Below, piece by piece: positions 1 to 10,500 of a DNA stretch of 64,000 nucleotides (positions are counted from its first letter, which is position 1; each line of letters begins with the position of its first letter). Location of the stretch: assembly GCF_018139145.2 (NCBI RefSeq), contig NC_059477.1, positions 41,634,502 through 41,698,501 of the forward strand. Reading direction: 5' to 3'. The notes beneath the pieces are model-generated. The model did no database searches and had not been told where the DNA came from. It saw nothing but the letters and a program-made list of their open reading frames with translations. The position numbers and the translations under genes were made by a program. Source of the DNA: Gymnogyps californianus (lineage: Eukaryota; Chordata; Aves; Accipitriformes; Cathartidae).

Positions 1-3000
1 GCAAGCGCCGGTTAAAGGGTGTCGTGCCACCCTTTCATTGCCCAAGCCTGGCAAGCCTTGATAGAGAGCACGAGTGGCCTGCACTGCCGGGGACGCTGCT
101 GAGATCCAGACTGGTGGATGGCAATGCCATTCAGAGGAACAACATGACACAGAAAGAGGTCACCAGAGCAAGAGGAGGAGTAGCAACTACAGGCATCTAA
201 CTGCTCTAGAGGTGGGGTGGCTACCCGGTTCTACCCCAGCTGTAGAGAAGCACTGAGGAGATTTTCTTTTTTAAGGGGTTATGGAAGGACCTAAGAGTTT
301 GAGAAGGGAAAAAAGACTGAGGTCTGATGGTGTGCACACTAAAGGTCTGGTATATAAGCAGATAAAGGAAAACAAACTGTACTAGAGGAGGTCGAGTTTT
401 GCTGGTATAAGAGCATTTACAGCAGAGGCTTTCTGCCCGGACACCTCGAGAAGCCTCAGACTGTGCCCACGCCTGAATTCACAAAATCCAGAGGGTCACC
501 CCAGCACTCAGGGTCACCTTGGTTCAGCCGGGCACCCCGACGTCAGGCTCCCACTCAAGCTATCCCGCCAGGATGGAAAAAACAGTGCGCTGCATCGGCA
601 AAGGTGTCTTTCCGCGGGGAGACACGTTGCTGCCAGCTGCACCACAGTTCCTATTTTCACCGTACTGAACCATTAAATATGCCCTTCCCACACCGGCGAG
701 GACTGCAACTCCAGATCAGGCCGAAGCAAATCATATCAGCCTCAGAACTCGGTGGGCAGAGAAAATGTTGCCATTTTTAATCAGTAAGAAAAATTGTTAT
801 ATCTGGGCCACTAATCCAGAAGACAGCAATTATCAAGATTTTTTTTAGGTAAGCTTGTGGCTTTTAGGGTATTTATAAAAAGTTACGCTTTGTGTATTTC
901 CTGATTTCTTATTTTTACAGTTGCCTGCGAGTTTATTTTTAGAAAGCAGACCCACTTCTACCTTTGCACTAAAATTGAGCAGAATTATGAAGCTCTGAAG
1001 AGGAAAGGGAGATTCTCTTACTGCTGGGGCCGAGTTTTTCAGAGAGTCCACTTCAGGGAAATTCCTTCACTCTGGCTTCTGAACTCTGAATAAAAACCAT
1101 AACAGTTTTTAATGCTCCATGATTCTTACTTTATTGGTACTTTAAGTGGCAGGATGGGGTTTATTTTTTAATTTTTTAACACAAGCTGGGGGGCTCCCAG
1201 CTCCTCAAAACACATTGATTAAAAAAAAAATAAAAATTACGTTGTATTTGCCTCCTGAGGTGTGAGACTTTGGGATAAATTTGTATACATTTGTAAACTT
1301 GGTTTTCATTATTTTCTCTGCTAGATTTTTCTGAATGACAGTTGAGTAAATCTCTCTCTTTTTAAGGCCTACTGTTATTTTCCAAAACTTAATGGTATAG
1401 ACACAATCTTTATTATGTACCAATTTTAACAGTAGTTTTCTAGTTCCAGTCATAACCATTCTTGTCCTCTTTACTGGTCACTGCATTGTAAAGTTACCTT
1501 TTTCCTGGTGGTAAAACAAATGAACGTGCAACATTTACGCAAGTCATGTGTCAGCAGTGGAAGCTGCAGCGCTCTTCAGAACGACCAAGAAGGGGCTAGC
1601 CTGTGCCACACCGAGCATCATCTGGTTTTGTTTAGTGCAAAGGGCTTTTTTTTGGTTGAGGGGGAAGGGGAGAGAATGGGGAAGAGTGTTTGTTTGTCTT
1701 AAGAGAAATAATAAAAACCTATGCTGAGGTTTCCTCATATATAGGAGGGGTTTGGTATTTATACTGTTTGGCATCACCCCCGTCTGTCCACTTGCATATA
1801 TTCTAGTTAATGACACAGAAGAAGCTGTTGCTTCGAGGCCCCCGGCCAGTCTGTCAAACCCACGCGTGAGTAACCGAACCAGCTGCCTTAACGTGATCTC
1901 CCTTCACACTTGCACTGCAGCATCTGCAAGATCACACCGTGTGATGTCGATGATGCTGCACCGCATCTCCTGTCAAGTCTTGCCTGTCAACTACCAAAGG
2001 AGCCACCGATTCCCTCCATGCTGACCATTTTCAACATTAAGTGATGTCAAATAAGTTCAAAATGCTTTTGGTAGACCTTTTAATGGTGATGATTTTCAGT
2101 GGGTTTATCTCTTGAGACATGGTGATTTCTTTAATATGAATTCATGTATCATATTTAAGCTATGAATATCATTATTAAATACCCTTTGGCGAAAAAGTAT
2201 TGCTGTTTTAGAATACCGCTTTGTTTCCAAATGCATCATTTTTGCTCCATATCCTATCCTGCCTGTTTTAAAAATCAACCCCAGATTTCTGTGTTTCTGA
2301 GCTGCACTCGTACAGGTGGCTAATGGCTTTACTTGATGTTCTACATATGCTCAATTTAAATACTAACTGAGAGAGAGATAAATATAGACATGTATGCATG
2401 TCTGCATCGATGAAGAACAAATTTCAGCCTACAAAGGTAAAACTTAACGTCTTTATAAGCACCTACAAATGACCTCTCTTAAAATGAAAGCTTTTGTAAC
2501 CTCAGTGACTGGCATCTGTTGGGCAAACTAGTTGTTCTGTAAAGAACTAGCGTGTCATATAAACGTGCAGGTTTATGGAATATAATTCTAAAACAAATTC
2601 ATCTGGTTTCATAATTGCGTTGTTGTTAACTTGCTTGTTGAATTGTGTCACAAAAAGCGCAGTCACAGTCAAGAGTAGATTTATCTCTTGACTAAGAATC
2701 CAAGATTTTATACAATGGGAGACCACTGCACCAGGTTCCTTTAAAGAGCTGATGACCTTCCCGACGCCTGTGCTAACCTTCAGACATAAAGCACGCTTTC
2801 CTTTCATTTTAAATGTATTTCTTGACACGGATATTTTTGGTATAAAACTCTTAAATCAGGAGCTTCCTGCTGCTTCCTAGCTCAAGCATTTTTCATCACT
2901 TTACCTTCCTGCTATAATTTGGGGAATCAGCTATTTCCATAGCTGCCTTTTTATTTAGTGTTATATGGTGTCTGCTGCTGTTGGGCTTGAGATTTTAACT

Positions 3001-3930
3001 CAGTTTTCAACTTTTATAATTTTCATTCAGAGCTTCAAATCTCCCAAGAAGCTATTCCATACTAGATCTCAGGTTTTGGCTGATAGGTTTTGGTGACCTT
3101 AAAGAGGAAAATGTGCAGGCTGCCAGTCCCCTAAACCCTTTGAATAATTTGAAATAGAAATGGTTTGGAACAGCTGATACATTTAACTCTGAACATTAGC
3201 CACTAAGCATGCTTAGTAGCTACTTTGATCAAGCTCTTTTTCCTGACAAAACCCCCTTTGAAATGAATAGGACAGAGGTTCCTTTCACTTCAATAGGAGT
3301 TCTCAGACATAGGGAGAAAGAAGGACTTCATAACCTTTAAAAAGACTCCCCTAGTCCATTCATATATCTCCTGGAAAGCTCAGCACTTTCCCTTGTGCTG
3401 AAGTTACTAAGCCAGCCTCCTGGCTACTTTTAGGCTCCCTTCTAGCGAAGCTTTGCTTAAACATGAGATCAAAACACTCTATAACGAGGCTGCTGCTGCT
3501 GCTGCTACCGAGGCAGGAATCCTGAACGTACAATGGCTGTATCGGTGACATCGGAAATACTTGTTAGCATAGATTTGTCAGCATCACTTTCCTAATCGCA
3601 TCTTCTAACCCTCATCCAGGGTGTACCTGGCATGCTGCAGAAGACAAAGACAATTCTTCTATGCACTTCGTATCCTGATGATTATTTTTGTGTATTTACA
3701 GTCAAGTCATTAGCACTCTAAAATTCCAGTTAACGTTTAACACCATACAATTAATTAAGTTTCAAACACCCCACCAGGATGAAAGACACCATGCCTTTTC
3801 AGAGGCCATTAACCACTTCTAGAATCTGTGTATCTATACTGTCCATGCGTTTTTCTTTTAAATACTTCTTGTACTTATGAGGGAACATCATACAAAATAA
3901 AAAACTACTACACGCTCATGACATATCATA
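1..3930 (+). other. Possible MBD5 3' UTR (inference from synteny)
   Basis: No protein here can be recognised. In mammals the gene just upstream of EPC2 on the same strand is MBD5, so this AT-rich stretch could be its last exon or long 3' UTR. What is seen: canonical AATAAA signals at 1089-1094, 1229-1234, 1710-1715 and 3896-3901, AT-rich sequence without recognisable CR1, and a frame open on the + strand from base 3 to a TAA at 198-200 (65 codons) that I cannot match to MBD5. A short CTG/GCT run lies at about 3490-3507. The 3' boundary is placed after the 3896 signal and is a guess. It could equally be plain intergenic DNA. Confidence 0.3.
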
Positions 3931-6599
3931 TTGCAATAATGCACATTGGGAGTTCTTGACATAATCATCCGTAAGTGATGCTTCTGCTTGGTGTAAGACT
4001 AATGCAGGGAGATGTATATTATTAGGGGGAAAAAAACCAAACCACAGGAAAAACTTGCAAAAAGACCACCAGAAATGACCCAGGCTTTAGGCAGCTCCAG
4101 TGAGAACAAGCATTCCTTGTGTTAAATGTCACTGTGGAGAAGCAGAACCAAAAGCAAGGATGTGATAAAGCACCTGAGCCTATATAACTCTAACATTTCC
4201 ATTGATATATGTGTTCAAATGAAATTTGGGTATTTTTTGTCCATCCAGTATGCAAGTGTGCATATTAAATTCCATTATCTTATACAGAAAATATGAAGAC
4301 AAGTCAGAATTCAACTACTGAACAAATAATTTCATTTGAGACATTGTTTCCTTAATTGGTGCACCAAAAGTAAGTTATTTTATCTATAGGTCAAGTACAG
4401 CTCATAATTTTTTTACAGTTGAAATTCCTCAGAAAACCTGTAATATTTTACAAGATGAAGAGAGCAGAGTATGTACTGAAAAGATGTATGGTTCTGGCTT
4501 AAAGCTAAGCTAATGTAAGTTGAAACTTTCCTTCTCCCCATGTTTGGCTATTTGCAATGGCTTTTTTGACTACATAAAAACCCTCAGTATCCTACAGGGC
4601 ACCATTTAAACAAAAATTGCGTTGCTTGTAGAAATAAAATAACGGGATGAGTTTAGGACTAAAAGCCACCTTGAGGGTAAATATGTTGCATTTTGGTTCT
4701 TTTTTTTTTTTTTTGGTTTAAGCAGGGAAAAAGAACAGAACGTGCACACAAAGGGAAGAGGTTATTGGTATCTATTGTTCAGTTATGCTAACTGAAAAAG
4801 CAAAAAAATCTTACAGCAGTCTGTAAAATGCCTCTTTCTTGCTAGAAGGGAAGCAGAAAGAGGAAAGTCCTTCTTGCCTTTTAACTACTTGAGGAAGTAC
4901 ATCAGGAGGAACTGTCTGTTCCACGCAGCTAACCTAACCTTTTCAAATGCGTGTTATCTGTACAGCAGGGCCATAACAGAATCTATGTAATGGCACTTAC
5001 ACGGAAAATTCATGAAACATGAGCTGAAAATGCATTTTATTTACCGAGACTGGAATTCATGCTCCTCAGACGCTGTTTGTCAACAACTGTAGGGGAAGCT
5101 CACACTTGGGTACAATTTTAAATGTCTGTGCCAAGATGTGAAAGTGGGTCCCGGCAGGTGAGGTTGAATTCAATTCGGCACTTACTTTAGGCACACATTT
5201 AAGTAGCTGATAAACGAGACAACTTCAGGCAGAGGCACGTCACAACTACTCTTCGGAAAATGGCAACCGTCTGCTGCTACCAATCAATCATGAATCAATT
5301 CGGAGGTATCAAAACGATTTTGGGTGTTGGAAGTGGGGCCACTTCTAAAATGGTGCTGAACTATAAATTCTAAGCTAGAAACTATACAACTTTTAAATAT
5401 TTGCGTGTCAGTTCGAATCCAAGTCAAGAATAGTCTCTCTTTATGAATAAAAATATTATAAGGGAATTATAAATAAGTACAATCTATCACAGTTTTGTTC
5501 TCTGTTCCTTTTCTCATCATTTTTAAAGATTCATTTGTTCATATGACTATTACTGAACATTAACCTGATGCTTTCATAGGAGTAGCTAATATAATTTCCA
5601 GATCTCTTTCCCAAGCTAATTTGGGTCCATGGCTCATGAATGTAATGTTATTGCTGCTGCTTTTTTCCTCTTGTGTATTACTGCACTTGTTTCATCTTCC
5701 TTATCTCTCTCTCCAGCTGACACAATTCTTTATTCTTCATTTTGTAAATCACGTGTTTATCACGAACAGTAGTTGTATTTGCTATATAAAGCCATATAAA
5801 TAACAAATGCAGCAGGTAACTAAAAATGAACAGCAATTCAGAGACTGAACCTATTTGATCAAGCTTTTTTCTTTTTTTTAAATCAAAAAATGGAACACTA
5901 GATACAGTTGGTACTGTGGTCCAAATGGTAACATGGTCAAGTTTTGCCTAACAGTTCCAGTTTATTTCAGAGACAGAAGATTGCACCGACAACTCCTGTA
6001 AGAGCTCTCAGGCGGAGGTGAGAAAAAGCAGCTGGCCTAATCTCAGGGTGTCAAAATAATATGGAAGTGATGAGGTATTTGAAGTACTAAAGGTCTTTGA
6101 TGAAGGGCTTTGCAGACTGAAGTCAATACATTGAACCGATGTGGGAAGCTCTGGATCGGTAGAGGACTGTGGCTTTGTCCACACGGAGAACTCGGGATTA
6201 TTCTTTCCCAGTCGGATGCCTTGTTCCTGTTCAGCGTTGCATCCTTTGAAAGCGGGCCGAACCAAAGAGGAGCGAGGCACTTCTACAGTAGAAGAGCATC
6301 AACGAGCACGCACCACACAGCTATCCCCGAGTAACTCCAGACCTACACGGACAGGTCTTTAATACAAACTTCTGTGCATGAGAAGCACCTTATTTTGCGG
6401 TACGCAGAACTTCAACCCCTCTTCGACCCTCAGTGCATGCAGAGAGCAACGCAGGACATCACTCCTGATGAAAAAAAATAAAATAAAAATAAAAATAAAA
6501 ATTGAGCAGGTATGAGTTTGTTTCTGAAGTGTTGGTTTGTAGCAATAACTGGAGTTAATTCTCCTGACGGCTGTTTTTATTGCTAAAACGTTTTAATCC
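3931..6599. other. Intergenic region upstream of EPC2
   Basis: AT-rich spacer before the EPC2 CpG island. It contains a 15-T run near 4700-4714 and an (AAAAT)n-type simple repeat at 6471-6502. Short frames between 5621 and 6362 look random: they overlap on both strands, lack splice context and resemble no family I know. No RNA gene or recognisable transposon was seen. Confidence 0.5.
6471..6502. repeat. (AAAAT)n simple repeat
   Basis: A run of A-rich units (AAAT/AAAAT) of about 32 bases, just before the CpG island begins. It may be the decayed tail of a retroposon, but no body of such an element is recognisable beside it. Confidence 0.8.
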
Positions 6600-7157
6600 C
6601 GAAACAGCTAACGATGCGAGCCACCAGCCCGCGCCGAGGAGAGGAGCCCGGGGCCGGGGATGCGGGCTCCAGCCCCGGAGAGAAGGAGCCCGCCCTTCCC
6701 GCCTCGCAGTCACCACATGGGCCTCCCGCCACCGGCGAGGGGTGACCCTCGGTGTCTGTCACCGGCTCCGGGACGGCCGGCAGCGGTGGGTGACGGCGGG
6801 GCGCATCGCTCGCAGCCACCACCCGTCCCGGCGCCACATTCTCCAGTCACAAGCTCCTCCCGCCTCACCCTCCCGGTGCTCCGCCCGCACCGGGGGGCGA
6901 CGGGGAGGAGGGGGGGGGACACACGACACAGCGGGTCGTTCCCCGCTCCGCGACCCGTCTCGCCTCCCCTCAGCGGGCACCGTCCCGTCCCGCCTCGCAC
7001 GGCCGCGTCCCCGCCGCCCCCCCCCTCAGCCTCCCGCCTCTACGGCTGCGCGCGCACCGCGGCTGCCCCTCTCCTCCCTCCTCCCCTCCCGGCCTTCCCC
7101 CCCCCCCCCCCCCGAAGCTCTCGCGTTGGCTGTCGGGATCGCTGGCCGCTTTGGTTA

Positions 7158-7217
7158 ATGTCCGCCATGTTTGCCATGGCGCAGGGAGCGGATCGAGCGA
7201 GCCCGGCGCGGATCTAG
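7158..7217 (+). other. Candidate upstream ORF in the EPC2 leader, in frame with EPC2
   Basis: Three ATGs (7158, 7167, 7176) share one frame that ends at TAG 7215-7217, giving at most 19 codons. The third ATG has a strong context (G at -3, G at +4). The frame is the same as that of the EPC2 ATG at 7395, and the 59 codons between the TAG and that ATG are all sense. If transcription starts upstream of 7158 this could dampen EPC2 translation. Whether these bases are in the mRNA is unknown. Confidence 0.3.
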
Positions 7218-7394
7218 GGCTGCGGGGCGTGCGCTGTGAGCTACGGGCGGCCCCGCGGAGAGCTGTTCCGGGGCGGCGGGACCCTCCATGGTGGTGCGGG
7301 CCGGGTGCGGGAGCGGCTGGGAGGCGGCGGCGAGGCCGCACTGAAGGCCCCCCCCGCCCGCCCGGCCCCGGGGTGTTATTGTGAGGGGGAGACA

Positions 7395-7547
7395 ATGAGC
7401 AAACTCTCCTTCCGAGCCCGGGCGCTAGACGCCGCCAAACCGCTGCCCATCTACCGCGGCAAGGACATGCCCGACCTCAACGACTGCGTCTCCATCAACC
7501 GGGCTGTGCCGCAGATGCCCACGGGGATGGAGAAAGAGGAGGAATCG
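7395..7547 (+). CDS. EPC2: EPC2 coding exon 1 (residues 1-51)
   Basis: Encodes the start of the EPcA region, [18 protein letters not shown] through ...GMEKEEES. The ATG at 7395 is preferred because the known family N-terminus begins with MSKLSF, the -3 base is A, and it is the first in-frame ATG after the in-frame TAG at 7215. Donor: TCG|GTAAGG, phase 0. The exon sits inside the CpG island and is far more GC-rich than the other exons. Confidence 0.98.
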
Positions 7548-10500
7548 GTAAGGGAGCCGCGCAGGGGGGGCACCATTGTTTATCAGACACCCCCCTCCCC
7601 TCACGGGAAATAGGCCATTGGCATTCACCAAGCGCACTACGCACGCTCCCCGCCGCAGCGCTGCACGGTTCTTATGGGGCCCTGCGTAAAGAGCGCAGCG
7701 TAAACTGCTGTCCGACGCCGTAAGCGGGCCCTGCTCCGCCATCTTCTTTGCGTCCCGACTCGCGAGTGTTTTGATTAGTGGGGGGGAGGCCTTTACGCTA
7801 GCGTAAGAAGGAGGAAGGCGCAAGATGCGTCCCTGAATGAGCGAGCGAGCGCTGCGGCCGCAGTTGGCGTAGCGTGCCTTTGCTGCCGCCGCTTCCCTTG
7901 TGCGTGGGGAGCGGGAGCGGGGCGGACCGGCGGGAGGGCGCGGGGCGGCGGCGGCGGCGCGGCTCGGCTCGGGGTGCCTGCCCGCCCTGCGGCCCTGCGA
8001 AGGGGGAGCGGAGAAAGCGGGAACGGGACGCCCTGCTTCTCGCCTCCCGCTGTGGCAGAGCGGGCTGCAGAGTGCTCCGCTGCTGCGCGGCCCCACGCCG
8101 GAGCAGCCTGGCTGTTGCACGCCGCACGGGCAAGCCGGGCGCTTCGTGGCTCTCGGGACGCTGTAGTGACAAGCGGCGTTTTGCCTTGTCTGTCCCTGCG
8201 GAAAGCGGAGGACCGTTGTGGGCTGCGCTTTGCGCTTAAGACAGGTTGTCCACGTGTGCGCTCGCAGGGTAGGGGGGCTGGAGGGGACAGCGAGGAGCTT
8301 TGGCGTGTAGAGCTCGTTCCCTGCTGCTGTGGGAGACATTCGCGGTAGGTGTAACGAGTGCGCGTCCTGCTCATACTTTTTCAGAAGAGGTGTTTTGTGC
8401 TGCATGGTGATGTTTTGTGCTGTACATCAAATGTCAGATGCATCAGCTGGACGTGTTGCATTAAGTGTTAGGCTCTTAAGCGTTTAGATGATTTCCAAAT
8501 AAACCAGCAAGTGTTAAAAATAGATATGTGATGCTTGTTCTTCTTGTAGTGTTATGGGGGAGAAAAGCTTTTGTCCACTTAAGTAAAGATTAAGTTTCTG
8601 GGCTTTTTGACAAGCAGTGGGACAGCACCACTTTGAAAATGCTTGCCCGCAGTTCTAGCATCATTTGAATGTACTGGTTTGTCTTACTGATCTTTAAACA
8701 TCGACTCTTGTGCTCCTTAGAGTTGTATAAGGCTTAGATATAGGCTGTCACCTAATGTGTCTGTACTTGTATGTAGAGCCGATAGTAAATGCACCCTCAA
8801 GAATTTCTTCAATGAATCCGTGTCTCCGCCTCAGCCAAACCTCTATGCATGTGGATTGGCTTTTCAGAGGTTACAGCTGTCAAAGGAGGCTCCATGCCTT
8901 TCTGATTGGTTTTCCTCACTTGACTGTTAATATTAAAAGGAATCCTCTGTCTTACATTGTGGCTTTTTTTTTTTCGTTTTGCTTTTTCCCCCATTGTTTT
9001 ACACTGTGTAATACACTGTTATCAAAACTTCCAGTACTTCCCAAAGAGTAATTTTCTGCTAGAATCTGGGAGTGTATTTAAAAGGAACAACAGTGTGGTA
9101 CTAACGAGGTAATCTTGGAGAGTAACTTGGTTTTCTCGGTCTTTAAAGTCTACCTTGCAGCCTTGTGTTTGCATTTAATGGTTATAAAATATGGCGCTTT
9201 TTTTAAATGATTGTGTTATTTTGATAAAGCATGTTTTAAATAAACTTGCTAATGGAAAATTGCTGTAAGAGTGCAAGCAAGCTGCTTGTGGACTGCTTAA
9301 ATGATTGTGAAGAAGATTAGATTTATACTTCAGTAAAACTGCTTTAGTGTTGTACTAAAATGTTGGTTTTCTGTAAGAATGAAGTTTATTTTCTCTGCAC
9401 TGAAATGTGGCTATATTTGCTATATTATGTAATAGTCTCAAAATGAAATGGTCATTGAAGCAATATATAAGCATAGTGCTAGATACGTCAGCCAGACAAG
9501 ATTATAAACTGTACTATTAATAGATTGTTTAGATTATTGCCATGTAGTGACAGTTTCATTCATGGGGTAGTCCTTTTTCCAGTGTTGCACAAATAATTCT
9601 TTCATGTAAATTTTTGTGGTAGTGGTATGTAAAGCCCTTCTAGGAACGGCTGTTGTGGATGACAGTAGTTAAATATTTGAGAAATATTTAAACAGCTTCT
9701 ATTCATAGCAAATATTGCTATGATTGATTTGATGTATTTTGAAAGGTATTTTTGGGGGGAGAGAGAGATCCGCATATTCATTTCTGACATCTCAATTAGT
9801 TGAGTGTCTCAAGGCCTTTTTTTAACCCAGACTTTTGCCAGGGGTGCATCTTGTGAAAGGTGTGTGAACCATCAGGGTACCTGAGGATTTACATTTGCTG
9901 TGCAAAGACACAAAGCTCATCTTACTCTGGCCCCAGTACGCTGCTCTCCTTGCTGTGCCACCCTGTGTGAAGCCTGGGTGAAATCAGAAAGGTCTTGTAG
10001 TACAGTGTGTCATGGGGTCAGATACCGTCTTCTAGGGCTGACTTTCACTGAAAATAGCTAAGTATTTACAGATTTGCAAGATTTAAAATGGTTAAGATTG
10101 ACATGTCTGTCTGACCTGTTCTTTATCACCTAGTCTTGCTAGTACAGGCATATGATTTGCTTTGTTTGTGATTGATATTTTGTATATACAAAAATGCAGC
10201 TTTTGGTCCATTTATTTTTAATGTGGGGGGTTGTGTGTGGTTTTCTTTTTGTTTTTTAAACTAGTACTATTGTTTAGAACATAGAAAGGCTTAAAACCTG
10301 GCGGGGGGGGCTTAATGATTATCACTCATTTCTGCTACTATTACTAAAGTTATTTGAACTGTGTATTAAAATGTCATACAGTCACTGTAGTCCCAGACTG
10401 GGCAACAATACACACTGCCAGTCATCCCACTACAAAAAAGTGTATACTGCCCAGTTTGTCAGCATGAGCATCTTTATTTGACTCTTCTTTTGATTTGATC

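Larger units (their letters stand above)
6600..8370 (+). promoter_or_regulatory. EPC2: CpG island and EPC2 promoter region
   Basis: CpG density rises abruptly at about 6600 and falls at about 8370, in sharp contrast with the AT-rich flanks. The island spans the presumed transcription start, the 5' leader, exon 1 and about 800 bases of intron 1. No TATA box is evident, as expected for a broad housekeeping promoter; the start site most likely lies between about 7110 and 7390 and cannot be fixed from sequence. Matches to the YY1 core (CCGCCATNTT) lie at 7162-7171 and 7736-7745. A 17-C run sits at 7097-7113. The overlapping GC-rich frames on both strands here are composition artefacts. Confidence 0.85.

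Noticed and set aside
463..780. 105-codon + strand frame near the window start
   Set aside because: No ATG start, unlike any known MBD5 segment, and followed by AT-rich non-coding sequence.
7236..7394. N-terminal extension of EPC2 from the upstream in-frame region as the main start
   Set aside because: There is no in-frame ATG between the TAG at 7215 and 7395, and the known family N-terminus is MSKLSF. Kept only as a finding about possible non-AUG initiation.
6580..8405. Many long overlapping open frames on both strands (up to 326 codons on the - strand)
   Set aside because: They coincide with the CpG island, where stop codons are rare. They are Arg/Pro/Gly/Ala-rich, overlap each other in several frames and match no family; only the EPC2 exon 1 frame is supported.
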